NCBI RefSeq assembly: GCF_001654965.1
Contig: NZ_LXEV01000021.1
Span: 62,001 to 126,000 of the forward strand
Reading direction: 5' to 3'
DNA length: 64,000 nucleotides
From: Proteus hauseri ATCC 700826
GTDB lineage: Bacteria > Pseudomonadota > Gammaproteobacteria > Enterobacterales > Enterobacteriaceae
The notes under the pieces were generated by a model that was given only the letters and a program-made list of their open reading frames with translations, ran no database searches and was not told the DNA's origin. This document shows positions 41,440 to 50,334 of the stretch, piece after piece. Every line of letters starts with the position of its first letter. Positions within the stretch are counted from its first letter, which is position 1. The translations under genes were made by a program, and so were the position numbers.

Positions 41440-41836
41440 ACCAGCAAGAGGTGAGCGTAATAACAATCCGGGCAATATCCGTCATGGTTCGCAATGGCAA
41501 GGACTCTCGCCTCAGCAAACAGACAAAGACTTTTGCCAATTCATATCACCTGAATATGGTATTAGTGCTATTTACAAATTGCTGCAAACATATCAAAAAA
41601 AATACAAGCTTAATACAGTGGCGTCGATTATCAACCGATATGCACCGCCAAATGAGAATAACACGGTTGATTATATTAACCGTGTTGCTAAAGATCTTGG
41701 CGTAGGAATTAATGAGCCTATAAATACTTCATCCAAACCAGTTGCTATTGCACTAGCAACTGCAATTGTTAGTGTGGAGCTTGGATATCAACCGTATTCA
41801 GAAAAAGTATTTGAAGATGCTTGGGCGCTGTTATAA
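41432..41836 (+). CDS. P5-like phage structural/lysis protein
   Basis: 134 residues. The family pattern is RGERNNNPGNIRHGSQWQG, then QTDKDFCQFISPEYGISAIY, LNTVASIINRYAPPNENNT and DYINRVAKDLGV. Proteins of this type are annotated as virion protein P5-like and often sit in the lysis region of Proteus and Providencia prophages, next to a holin. It seems full length. GAG at 41421-41424 is a modest ribosome site. An enzymatic role on peptidoglycan is inferred, not shown. Confidence 0.78.
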   Translation: MTRPARGERNNNPGNIRHGSQWQGLSPQQTDKDFCQFISPEYGISAIYKLLQTYQKKYKLNTVASIINRYAPPNENNTVDYINRVAKDLGVGINEPINTSSKPVAIALATAIVSVELGYQPYSEKVFEDAWALL

Positions 41837-42250
41837 GTAACTTTATATCATAGTTCCTAATAATTCTTAAACATCTTTAGTTGATAATCTTCCATTATTT
41901 ATGGCTATAAGATTAAGTAGTGAAATTTAAATGATAATAGCGTTAACTTTTATTTAAGATCTAGAGTAATAAAATATAAATATTATAAACACCATATCGA
42001 TAAAATTAAGAGGCTTAGTAACCAATGAATAGATATGTGGCTAGAAATAGAGAGTGAATTTAGAGTGTTTACTCTATATTTATTGTCGTAAAAATAAATC
42101 AAAAAAGATATTTCACTCTTATTCATTGCTTATGTTTAAAATAAAATCTATTATTTATGATGAAATATAAAATATTTAATTAAAATTATAAACAGATATT
42201 CTTATCTCTACTATACTTATAAAATTCAATTTATAGAGTGTGAGTATATA
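41837..42250. other. AT-rich spacer
   Basis: No gene seen. The last 60 bases probably carry the promoter of the YagU-like gene. Confidence 0.35.
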
Positions 42251-42772
42251 ATGATAGATTTATTTAAGTTAACGAAAAAAAGTTCTAGACATATTTGCAT
42301 CGCAATATATGTTGGTGTTATAGCAGGTATTTTTTCAGCCTTGGTTAAATCTGGTTTTGAAGATTTAATTCCGCCAAGAACACTTGAAACAACACCTCCA
42401 CCTGTGGTTTTACTCGAAAAACTGGGTTTAAATATAGATACTATGACTTATCATTGGATGGGATATAGTATTAATTGGGCTGGGAATGGTGTTCATATAT
42501 TATTTTCAATAGTTATAGCAGTAATATATTGTGTTATTGCCGAATATTTACCAAAGGTTAAATTATTGCATGGTATTTGTTTTGGTATTGGCGTTTCTGT
42601 TTTTGCTCATGGTTTGGTTGTACCTTTATTAGGATTATCTAGTTGGCTTTGGATCGCCGGTTATCAAGCGCTAATTTCCGAGTTCGTGGGGACAGCGTTT
42701 TGGATTTGGTCTATTGAAGCCATTAGACAAAACTTACGTTATTGTTTAACCAAAGAAAAAGATGCTGAATAG
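42251..42772 (+). CDS. YagU-family (DUF1440) inner-membrane protein
   Basis: 173 residues with four to five hydrophobic helices (about 17-35, 78-98, 103-125, 135-155). Family features are SALVKSGFEDLIPPR with TPPPVVLLEKLGL near the N-terminus and SEFVGTAFWIWSIEAIR near the end. E. coli YagU contributes to acid resistance; the mechanism is unknown. It is monocistronic with a strong terminator downstream. Confidence 0.88.
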   Translation: MIDLFKLTKKSSRHICIAIYVGVIAGIFSALVKSGFEDLIPPRTLETTPPPVVLLEKLGLNIDTMTYHWMGYSINWAGNGVHILFSIVIAVIYCVIAEYLPKVKLLHGICFGIGVSVFAHGLVVPLLGLSSWLWIAGYQALISEFVGTAFWIWSIEAIRQNLRYCLTKEKDAE

Positions 42773-42871
42773 ATATATACACGAGATAAGAATATTCAAT
42801 CTTAATCTGTTATGAGCTTCGAATAGAGCAGAAAAGCCTGACTTAGCTATATTAGTTACTTATTTTAAAGA

Positions 42872-42893
42872 TCGCTTAGGCGATCTTTTTTAT
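42872..42893 (+). terminator. Terminator after the YagU-like gene
   Basis: AAAGATCGC/GCGATCTTT stem followed by TTTT. It is almost the same as the one at 44132, with a compensated base-pair change. Confidence 0.85.
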
Positions 42894-43049
42894 TTACCTA
42901 AATTTCTAATGTGATTTTTCTTGTTTTTAATGTAGTTACGCTCTAAGTTTTTTATAAAAGTAGTAAAGCAAGTATAATCTTACTAAGATAAATTTTAAGA
43001 TGACCATATAAAGTTTGTTGTGTGAGTGATTTCATATGAGGTCGTAAGA

Positions 43050-44045
43050 ATGATTAATTCAGATACTACGAGTATTAAAAATGATATTTCTGCTAAAAAA
43101 ATATCTGTAGGAATTAGTGCGTGTTTATTAGGTAGTAGTGTTAGATTTGATGGTGGGCATAAACGTTTTCATCTTGCTGTCGATGAGTTATCCCATTATT
43201 TCGAATATCAACAAACTTGCCCAGAATTAGCTATTGGTTTAACTACCCCAAGGCCTGCATTACGGTTAGTTAAATCGAATTCAGGAGAGATTACGTTGAA
43301 GTTTAGTAATGGAAGCGAGGGGGATTTGACAGAAAAAATGAATCAATATTCTGTCGAATATTTAAACAAACTTAAGTCGTTGTGTGGGTATATTGTTTGT
43401 GCAAAATCTCCAAGTTGTGGGTTAGAGCGTGTTCGTGTATATGATGCAGTCGGAAATGGTAATCGAAAATCAGGCACTGGTATTTTTACCGAAAATATAA
43501 AACAAATAATGCCTTGGTTACCAATAGAAGAGGATGGTCGATTGAATGATCCTCATATAAGAGAGAACTTTATTATACGAGTATTTGCACTTAATGAGTT
43601 GAATGAATTGAAATTAAATTCATTCAATCGAGGGGCATTAATAGATTTTCATACTCGATATAAGCTGCTGTTATTAGCACATTCACAACCTCTCTATCGA
43701 GATTTAGGCCGTTTTGTTGCTACTAATAAAGAATGGGACTCATTTGGTTCTTTCTTTGATGAGTATCGAAATAGGTTTATGAAATTATTACAGCACCAAG
43801 CGACACGCCGCAATCATACTAATGTTCTTATGCATATTCAGGGATATTTTAAACGTTACTTAACATCGAACCAAAGACAGGCACTAAGCAACTTAATTTT
43901 AGAATATCGTCAAGGAATACAACCTCTATTGGCTCCTTTAACTCTTATAAATCATTATTTATCAGAGTATCCTGACAGCTATTTGGATAAGCAGAAATAT
44001 TTTAATCCTTATCCTCAATTATTGAGGTTACGTTATGGTTTATAA
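43050..44045 (+). CDS. DUF523-DUF1722 protein (TudS-like desulfidase fused to YbgA domain)
   Basis: N-terminal DUF523 (about 15-160) with three conserved cysteines, SACLLG, QTCPELAIGL and SPSCGLERV. In TudS these bind a [4Fe-4S] cluster used to remove sulfur from thiouracil. C-terminal DUF1722/YbgA (about 190-330) includes RDLGRF and a YLTSNQRQALSNLI helix. I chose ATG 43050, with GAGGTCG upstream, not the GTG at 43026. It has 331 residues. The photolyase gene that often neighbours YbgA is not here. Confidence 0.85.
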   Translation: MINSDTTSIKNDISAKKISVGISACLLGSSVRFDGGHKRFHLAVDELSHYFEYQQTCPELAIGLTTPRPALRLVKSNSGEITLKFSNGSEGDLTEKMNQYSVEYLNKLKSLCGYIVCAKSPSCGLERVRVYDAVGNGNRKSGTGIFTENIKQIMPWLPIEEDGRLNDPHIRENFIIRVFALNELNELKLNSFNRGALIDFHTRYKLLLLAHSQPLYRDLGRFVATNKEWDSFGSFFDEYRNRFMKLLQHQATRRNHTNVLMHIQGYFKRYLTSNQRQALSNLILEYRQGIQPLLAPLTLINHYLSEYPDSYLDKQKYFNPYPQLLRLRYGL

Positions 44046-44131
44046 TAAATTTTTTTACAAAAAATAACTCTCTAAAATTGCAAAGTAGTTTGCATGTTTG
44101 GTTATTCTGAACAATTTATTTCAAAGATCAC

Positions 44132-44152
44132 TTAGGTGATCTTTTTTCGTTT
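44132..44152 (+). terminator. Terminator after the DUF523-DUF1722 gene
   Basis: AAAGATCAC/GTGATCTTT stem followed by TTTT. Confidence 0.85.
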
Positions 44153-44477
44153 GTTTTATACCACTAAGAAATATTAATTAACCTAAATCATATAAGGTAT
44201 AACTTCTGCCATGAAAAGAAATAACCATTGATATATGAAATGGCTGAAAAATAGCCAAATACAATGAAAAATAACTTGTGGATGATAAAAGATAACATAC
44301 TAATAAATAAAATTTATTATTTTTAGAGATATAAAAATATCTTAAAGAAATTTTTATTTTTTATAAAGATGAAAGTGTAATATCTTTTCATCTCTTGTTA
44401 ATTGAGTTTAATATTGTATGTTCTTATTAAATCTTTTAACATCGTGAGACTTAATAAAAACAGAATGAAAAATAATT
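44153..44477. other. AT-rich spacer
   Basis: No gene or clear signal seen, apart from the upstream region of the small ORF at 44478. Confidence 0.3.
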
Positions 44478-44723
44478 ATGAAAAAACTGCAACAACTTAT
44501 TATAAGAGAACGTGGAGCTGACAATTATTACAGTAGTTTATCTGAAGAGTCGATATATCGTATAGCTCACAATTGCGGTAGAGATGAAATAGCTGATGCG
44601 TACATTCTATTGAAAGAGTGTAAATCTGAGCTTGCAACGGTACCTGAGTGGGACGGAGATACACAGGATGATATCTGGCGAACAATGATATTACTTCAGG
44701 CAATCTTGGATAAATGCAAGTAG
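44478..44723 (+). CDS. Small acidic protein, unknown
   Basis: 81 residues, helical, with MKKLQQLIIRERGADNYYSS at the start and IADAYILLKECKSEL and WDGDTQDDIWRTMILLQAI later. I do not recognise the family. No membrane segment or signal peptide. The ribosome site is weak, and a 76-codon frame exists on the opposite strand. The amphipathic character and Trp/Asp content make this strand the more likely coding one. It is isolated between spacers. Confidence 0.5.
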   Translation: MKKLQQLIIRERGADNYYSSLSEESIYRIAHNCGRDEIADAYILLKECKSELATVPEWDGDTQDDIWRTMILLQAILDKCK

Positions 44724-45089
44724 TGGACATTAATTATTAAATAATAGTACACCTGTTGATAGCTCTATTAAATCATCAGAATATTTGGAGATGAGCTAAC
44801 TACACAATAATAGATATCAGAGTGAAGATAAATTATTATTTTTATATGGCACTAGACGCTATTAAAATTCAGATATAAATTTATATCTCATGTTAAATAA
44901 GGCTTTTTTTGTTATTTTTTATTTTAAAAATAATAAAAAGTAGCTTTATTATTGATACCATCATTAATGATAATCGCAGAACTTGTGGAAAAACAGATAA
45001 AAGCTAAGGCTGAAAAATGAATAGAACGAGTATGATATCGCTGATGAAGTGAGTATACAGATCAAACTATAGCAAGAATAAAAAAGATT
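44724..45089. other. AT-rich spacer before cspA copy 2
   Basis: Nothing recognisable. The repeat shared with copy 1 begins near 45090. Confidence 0.3.
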
Positions 45090-45313
45090 CATTGCAAAAT
45101 AATATTTGCTATCTGAATTTATCTATGGCTTAATGATGTCACTGGTTTGGAAGTACAGGCCTATTTATGTTAGTAAGTTTAAAGTTGTTCACCATTTAGC
45201 GCTATCCTCGATACCTCTTCATTGCGAATTCCTTCTAATTGATGCCCATAAGTAAAAATAAAAAACAAACCGCATATGCCCTATGGCAAATCTAATAAAT
45301 TAAAGGAAATCCT
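45090..45313 (+). promoter_or_regulatory. Cold-shock promoter and leader of cspA, copy 2
   Basis: Nearly the same as 34585-34808. It keeps TTTGCTATCTGAATT, the cold-box region GTTTGGAAGTACAGGCC, GCTATCCTCGATACC, and GCCCTATGGCAAAT with AAAGGAAA. Conservation of the untranslated leader between copies supports a working thermosensor in both. Confidence 0.75.
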
Positions 45314-45526
45314 ATGTCTAATACAATGACTGGTTCAGTAAAATGGTTCGATGATGGTAAAGGTTTTGGTTTTATTACTCCAGCAGATGGCAGCAAAGAT
45401 GTATTCGTACATTTCTCTGCAATCCAAAGTGATAGTTTCAAATCTTTAGCTGAAGGCCAACAAGTTTCATTTACCATCGAGAACGGAATGAAAGGTCCTT
45501 CTGCTGGTAATGTGGTAGCACTTTAA
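45314..45526 (+). CDS. Cold-shock protein CspA, copy 2
   Basis: 70 residues, close to the product at 34809. Differences are few, for example [20 protein letters not shown] and FTIENGM. The RNP motifs KGFGFI and VFVHFSAI are intact. The whole unit (leader, gene, microprotein, terminator) is duplicated about 10.5 kb from copy 1, in the same direction. Confidence 0.95.
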   Translation: MSNTMTGSVKWFDDGKGFGFITPADGSKDVFVHFSAIQSDSFKSLAEGQQVSFTIENGMKGPSAGNVVAL

Positions 45527-45539
45527 AGACACCATAACT

Positions 45540-45674
45540 ATTTATTTCTATTTAAAATGCCCTTGTTGTAGCAGTTCACAATATAGAACATCACAATTTG
45601 ATGTTTCAGTGAATAATCCACATGGCGCAAAATGCATTTTTTGCAAAAGTGTGATGACAGCGCAAATAAGTTAA
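45540..45674 (+). CDS. ymcF: YmcF/YnfQ-like cold-shock microprotein, copy 2, ATT start
   Basis: 44 residues: KCPCCSSSQYRTSQFDV then AKCIFCKSVMTAQIS, with all four Cys kept. The start is inferred as ATT 45540, at the same place as in copy 1. The only upstream in-frame ATG is followed by TGG TAG, so it cannot be used. Many differences from copy 1 are synonymous (for example GAACAATCCACAC versus GAATAATCCACAT), which is a sign of selection on the protein. Confidence 0.78.
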   Translation: MYFYLKCPCCSSSQYRTSQFDVSVNNPHGAKCIFCKSVMTAQIS

Positions 45675-45695
45675 GCATTAAATAGTTGAATATAT

Positions 45696-45723
45696 AAAAC
45701 CTCGCTAATAGCGGGGTTTTTTG
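45696..45723 (+). terminator. Terminator of the cspA-ymcF unit, copy 2
   Basis: AACCTCGCTA-ATAGCGGGGTT stem with TTTTTT tail. Confidence 0.88.
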
Positions 45724-46887
45724 TTATCTAGTATAAAGTGAATTCTAATACTTCTTAAGTATAAAATAATTTAAAAAATCTAAATGTTATGCCACTGATA
45801 ATTGAAAATTATTTTTCTAAGTAATTATAGCGTTAAATAACAAGAATATTACTAAACCAAAAAAATATATATTTAATATTATCTTCAATTTATTTATTGT
45901 TATTAGATGAGTAATCATTAGAAATAACCTTATTAAAAAAGTCTATAAAGTTAAGCTATCTATTATGAGATAAAATTAATATTTAATTCCAGTATTTATT
46001 TAAATGATTTGAAATAAATAAAGAGAAAATGGAAAGTATTTTTATAAGAATTATTACTATTACAACCTCATATAGTACATCAACTAGACGTTTAATTTAA
46101 AATACACTTATTTCAGTAGACAAATAGTTAAAGAGAATATGACTAACGCTGGCTTAGCTGAATTTTTCATAATGAATTATTTTTGAAAAAAATAAAAATC
46201 ATTATTGTCATTATATTGAATAATAGGATTGTATGATCCTTATATTAGAAGAGTTTATTCTCGGTATATTTTACCAATACAGGTAAGGATGAATTCAAGA
46301 TACTAGATGTAAATAAAAATGATGTGCTTAATGAAATGTTTGATCAAGAAGTTATTGCAGCAGCATGTATAGACATGGGGTATAACGCCGGAATGAGAGA
46401 TTTCCTTTATTGTGTTAATAGTAAAAGAGAATGAATTACTATCTTCAAATAAATTATGCGTAACCAAAAACCAATCAATAATAGATGTGTTAGCTTTAAA
46501 ATATCATTGTAAAATAGAACATTAGTAAAAAAGAAGAAAGCCCAATGTGGCGGCATTGGGCTTAGTGGCTCAAATAGATGGGTATAAAAAAACTATTAGA
46601 GACCTCTATAAATGTAGCTAATTTTCATTTATATAGTTAACAATTAATGCTTTTTTATAGCAAAGAAATGTAAATAATCTAAATTTTCGTCTTGTCTGGC
46701 CCAAAACGTTGTTTTTTTAAACAATAATAAATTTCAAGGCATATATTTAGCATTTCGCTATAAAAATAACCAGCCACATCAATTTAGGGCTAATAATGTT
46801 TGTATTAGTAAGTATTATTTAATCTGTATAACATACCGAGTTAATTTATAATGTTTTACTATCAAGAAGAACTAAAGAGAAAGAATA
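45724..46887. other. Gene-poor stretch with relics
   Basis: Besides the fragment at 46249, a truncated frame at 46139 (MTNAGLAEFFIMNYF) follows an AAAGAG site and stops. A hairpin AAGCCCAATG/CATTGGGCTT at 46538-46563 has a T-rich tract only on the reverse strand. The rest is AT-rich spacer. Confidence 0.4.
46249..46434 (+). pseudogene. Possible gene fragment, unknown
   Basis: Sixty-one open codons after a TAG, reading FTNTGKDEFKILDVNKNDVL then VIAAACIDMGYNAGMRDFLY, ending NSKRE. The composition looks protein-like, but there is no plausible start codon or ribosome site. It is probably the 3' end of a lost gene. Not recognised. Confidence 0.35.
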
Positions 46888-47232
46888 ATGCAATATAATA
46901 CTCATAAAAAACAACCAAATAATAAGCAAACTGAAATATGTAAAAATTATGGAGTATCACCTTTAGAGCCTGAAGAGAAAGTGGCTATTGCATTGAATAC
47001 ATTAAATGATAGCCCTATTTATGGAATTCGTATTGAGTTACCAGAGAATGGCGATATAAGCTGGTTTTTTTATTGTGGTAAATATTCTAAAGCAGATGAT
47101 TTTTATCAAGTTATACACACAAAACATTTATATGATAAGTTACCAGAAGTCGTTAACTATCTTTACTTACCGGAGGGAAGCAAATTTATTATTGATAGAA
47201 ATGGTTATGAAGATATTTGGTTTGATAAATAA
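46888..47232 (+). CDS. Putative Imm33-like immunity protein
   Basis: 114 residues, soluble, acidic. The blocks LEPEEKVAIALNTLNDSPIYG, then SWFFYCGKYSKADDFYQVIH and LPEGSKFIIDRNGYEDIWFD resemble small immunity proteins of the Imm33/DUF2185 kind from polymorphic-toxin systems. The match is from memory and modest. No toxin gene is next to it. The ribosome site AAAGAGAAAGAATA is weak. If right, it would be an orphan immunity gene. Confidence 0.55.
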   Translation: MQYNTHKKQPNNKQTEICKNYGVSPLEPEEKVAIALNTLNDSPIYGIRIELPENGDISWFFYCGKYSKADDFYQVIHTKHLYDKLPEVVNYLYLPEGSKFIIDRNGYEDIWFDK

Positions 47233-47388
47233 AAATAACTAAATGTAAAGATAGCATAAAATATAATGACTAAAATTTTAATTGATATTCGTCTTATTTT
47301 TGACATAAAAAAATGACATATTAACGAGTTTAGGTGAAACTGAATAGAAGGTTGGTAATTTATAATTTATTACGAAAGGTAAATGCCT

Positions 47389-47610
47389 ATGTTTCCAGAA
47401 TACCGTGATTTAATTTCAAAACTCCGCCAAACAAATCCTGATTTTCGTGCACTTTTTGATAGGCATAATCAGCTCGACCACGAAATAGTAAGACTCGAAC
47501 ATTCTGATAGAAGTGGTTATGGCAATGAAGTTGTTGAGTTAAAAAAACAAAAGTTACGACTAAAAGAGGAAATTCATCAAGTCCTCAAAAACCCACCAGA
47601 AGATGAATAG
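47389..47610 (+). CDS. ydcH: YdcH family (DUF465) protein
   Basis: 73-residue coiled-coil protein: MFPEYRDLISKLRQTNPDF, then NQLDHEIVRLE and VVELKKQKLRLKEEIHQVL. It matches E. coli YdcH nearly along its length. I chose the second ATG (47389) because it gives the E. coli N-terminus and a better distance from AAAGG. The function is unknown. Confidence 0.88.
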   Translation: MFPEYRDLISKLRQTNPDFRALFDRHNQLDHEIVRLEHSDRSGYGNEVVELKKQKLRLKEEIHQVLKNPPEDE

Positions 47611-47645
47611 CCATTGATTAAAATGAAACTTTTTAATGGTGTATT

Positions 47646-47677
47646 AAGCCATCATTTAAAATTAGATGGCTTTTTTT
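47646..47677 (+). terminator. Terminator after ydcH
   Basis: AAGCCATC/GATGGCTT stem with TTTTTTT tail. Confidence 0.88.
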
Positions 47678-47967
47678 GTATCAGATATTTTCCTAATAAA
47701 AAATAACAGTTGATAGATAAAAATTCAAATAATATCTACTGTAATTAGATAGGTTCTCAATAGAACCGTCAATATATCAGAGATATATTTATGTAATATT
47801 CTTGGGTGATATGTTTATATTCCAAAGTACCAGAATATTAATCTTGTAATTAATAAAATTGTAATTTAAAAAATTAATTTTTCTCGTTGTTTTTCTTCTA
47901 ATTATCTCACAAAATACTTAAAATAATAAATTATTTTATTGGAAGCTAAAATTATTTGGAAAAAAAC

Positions 47968-48504
47968 ATGGATATAGTCGTATATATTGCAACAAGTTTA
48001 GATGGATTTATTGCGGATAAGCAAGGAAATATCGATTGGCTTATAAATATTGATAATCCTGAAAATTCAGATTTTGGTTTTTCTGAATTTTTAAGCGATA
48101 TTGATGCGATAGTAATGGGAAGAACAACGTTTGAAACAATACTTAGTTTTGATATAGAGTGGCCATATATACAACCCGTATTTGTTTTAAGTAATACGAT
48201 GCAAGAATTACCACTTTCTTTACCTGCTAATGTGACACTGATGGCAGGTACTGCTGGAGAGATTAAAAATACTCTTAATACACTAGGTTATAAGCGAATT
48301 TATATTGATGGAGGGAAAACTGTTCAAGGCTTTTTCGCTGAAGATAAAGTCGACGAGCTTATAATAACTAAAATACCTGTAGTATTAGGGGAGGGTATTC
48401 CATTATTTATTTCAAACAGTAATAAAATAGAATTTAGTCATTGTAAAACAGAAGTATACTTAAATTCTCTTGTTAAATCATTTTATAGAAAAAAGATAAT
48501 TTAA
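47968..48504 (+). CDS. RibD C-terminal/DHFR-like reductase
   Basis: 178 residues. It begins MDIVVYIATSLDGFIADKQG and has AIVMGRTTFETIL, FVLSNTMQELP, RIYIDGGKTVQGFF and ITKIPVVLGEGIPLF. These are the NADPH- and substrate-binding blocks of the RibD_C/YyaP/YwjB dihydrofolate-reductase-like family. The substrate is unknown. I prefer the ATG 47968 (GGA eight bases upstream) to the TTG at 47956. It is monocistronic. Confidence 0.82.
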   Translation: MDIVVYIATSLDGFIADKQGNIDWLINIDNPENSDFGFSEFLSDIDAIVMGRTTFETILSFDIEWPYIQPVFVLSNTMQELPLSLPANVTLMAGTAGEIKNTLNTLGYKRIYIDGGKTVQGFFAEDKVDELIITKIPVVLGEGIPLFISNSNKIEFSHCKTEVYLNSLVKSFYRKKII

Positions 48505-48738
48505 TATTTAAAAATAAATTTGAAGAATATAGCCTTTGTATTTAGGAATATATAAAAATTATGAAAATAATCATGCTGCTATGATGGTTGTTTTCATATA
48601 ATAAATTAGATATTGTTATATCAATATTTTAATCTATGAGTAATAAAAATAAGGAAAAATCAGAATTAAAATGAAATGGAAATCTTAGTTATATTTGTTG
48701 ATATTTATAAAATGGTTATTTTATTTATGAGGGAAACT
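48505..48738. other. AT-rich spacer
   Basis: No gene seen; precedes the broken lipoprotein gene. Confidence 0.3.
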
Positions 48739-48841
48739 ATGCGCATAGCTATTATAATTTATAGTTTTATCAGGTTGTACTGATAATGTTAACTTCGGTG
48801 TTGGAACATCAGGGGAGTATAGAGTAGGTGAACGAGTTTGA
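48739..48841 (+). pseudogene. Broken small lipoprotein gene
   Basis: ATG 48739 follows GAGGG and reads MRIAIIIYSF before shifting out of frame. One frame over, FIVLSGCTDNVNFGVGTSG and EYRVGERV contain a perfect lipobox (LSGC). A frameshift near 48757 separates start from lipobox, and a TGA at 48839 cuts the mature part short. The frame then runs on through STLVCGKNIRTPAEQRAIN. Not matched to a known lipoprotein. Confidence 0.6.
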
Positions 48842-49061
48842 TCTACATTAGTTTGTGGTAAAAATATAAGAACACCAGCGGAGCAAAGAGCAATAAATTC
48901 CATGAACAGCAACGTGCTGTTATGAGAGGGGGAAGGGCTGATTTATGAATTATGGCTTCATATTAATAACTTAATAAGGTCAATATATGATGTTGGCCTT
49001 ATTACTTAATAAATTTAATTAAGCTTGTTAATAATGAAATCACTCTTTTTCTATATTTTCC

Positions 49062-49092
49062 TTAGGTGTTCCAATTTAGGTGTTCCAATTAA
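49062..49092. repeat. Short tandem repeat
   Basis: TTAGGTGTTCCAATT occurs twice in direct succession with one or two base variation. It lies at the 3' edge of the broken ATPase gene. Confidence 0.5.
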
Positions 49093-49104
49093 GTTATAAT
49101 TTTT

Positions 49105-49360
49105 TTATATATCCACTATTGGATAATATGTCTTTTTTGATTTATAAAAAGATTGTTTTCTTTCTCCATCTTGCTTATATAGTATGGAAAGGTGGTGTAA
49201 TAAATACAATAGTTGAGTATCTAAATATATTAATTTCTTTATCAAGGTGTTTAGAAATAGGAAGATGACATAATTGTAGATAATCCGCAACACTAGGCAT
49301 ACCACAATCATAAAAATGATAATCTGGTCTAGATGTCGCCTCATGCCATGAACGGAGTTC
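49105..49360 (-). pseudogene. Fragment of a COG3911-type (AAA_28) ATPase
   Basis: Two frames together give a family-like sequence. One (49360 to 49175) reads SWHEATSRPDYHFYDCGMPS then ISKHLDKEINIFRYSTIVFI and TPP, ending in a stop. The other (to 49105) continues KQDGERKQSFYKSKKTYYPI. In intact relatives the pattern is RGxPDVxxYL, FRYN--VFIxPPW, then DAERKQ, so a frameshift lies near 49177. The P-loop half is absent. It is a relic only. Confidence 0.65.
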
Positions 49361-49578
49361 CTAATTTAGCATAGCGATCCCTTATTCTCAGGTGAATAAA
49401 TTTAAATGGAATAGGATAATAAATGTGAGTATATAGGAAAAGTATTAAGAGTATATAATTAAGGAAGAGCGATAAGAGTATCATTTATAAAGTTAATAAT
49501 CTATATGAAGAACCAATACAAATAGCATGTTAATACTTATTACTACGCTATTTATATTGGGAAAATCAGTTGCTAGTA
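49361..49578. other. AT-rich spacer
   Basis: No feature supported between the ATPase relic and the lipoprotein gene. Confidence 0.3.
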
Positions 49579-50334
49579 TTATGGAATGCAAGGTTCGGGT
49601 GCATAGCTGTTATCATCAAGAAAACGTTTTTGACTATAGATACATTTTTGTATTTCTTCAGTAGTGCTTTCTTTTACTTCAAAAACAGAAACATATATTA
49701 TACCAATATCTTTTTTATCACCTTCAGTATTAAAATTTACATAGCCTTCATCTGCCAGCCCAAAGCGAAAGACAGCTACTTGTTGATCACTTTTTCTAAA
49801 GCCTTCAATAAATAGATCGTCTCCAGGTCTTAATAAATAACCTCTATTTTGATAAGAAGCTGATTTACCACTGATTACATCTAAACCATCAACTGTAACA
49901 ACAACTTCATAGCTTTTCTGTCTGTTAATATTATTTAAGTAAATAATATACCGTTCATTTTCTTTTCCATATAAAGTGTATTGGTTATTTTTAATTTGAT
50001 ATAAAGGTATTATTTTTTTGTCTTCAGCAAGAATGCTCAAATTAATAGGATCTAAGTTAGCCCATTTTATTTTTTGTGAGTTATTTGATGGTTTTCCACT
50101 TTGATAGTGAATAGCTGCTATTTCATAAGGTTGTTGGGATAAACGAATTGCATCTACTTTTTGTACTTCAGATTGAATACTTTCACCCCACTTGGTTGAA
50201 AGTGCTCTATTTGTTGTTTGTTCCGACGATATATCAGTACTTATTGGATATTTTTTTTCAATCGTTGTACAACCTGATGTGAAAATAAGCACGCTCATCA
50301 ATGAGAACGACGCTATAATTTTAAATAACTTCAT
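49579..50334 (-). CDS. Lipoprotein, unknown function
   Basis: 251 residues. The signal peptide ends in lipobox FTSGC (Cys22). The mature part is soluble and beta-rich, with a segment RYIIYLNNINRQKSYEVVV and VDGLDVISGKSASYQNRGYL followed by RPGDDLFIEGFR. This recalls the jelly-roll-like domain of DUF4384-like or curli-type accessory lipoproteins, but I cannot name the family. A C-terminal Cys pair (KCIY and EPCIP) may form a disulfide. It is divergent from the methyltransferase gene. Confidence 0.7.
   Translation of the reverse strand: MKLFKIIASFSLMSVLIFTSGCTTIEKKYPISTDISSEQTTNRALSTKWGESIQSEVQKVDAIRLSQQPYEIAAIHYQSGKPSNNSQKIKWANLDPINLSILAEDKKIIPLYQIKNNQYTLYGKENERYIIYLNNINRQKSYEVVVTVDGLDVISGKSASYQNRGYLLRPGDDLFIEGFRKSDQQVAVFRFGLADEGYVNFNTEGDKKDIGIIYVSVFEVKESTTEEIQKCIYSQKRFLDDNSYAPEPCIP

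Noticed and set aside
44500-44730. 76-codon reverse frame opposite the small ORF at 44478
   Set aside because: No ribosome site and an unusual composition; the forward frame looks more protein-like.
49080-49268. 62-codon forward frame
   Set aside because: It lies antisense to the ATPase relic; composition is hydrophobic by AT bias and has no family resemblance.
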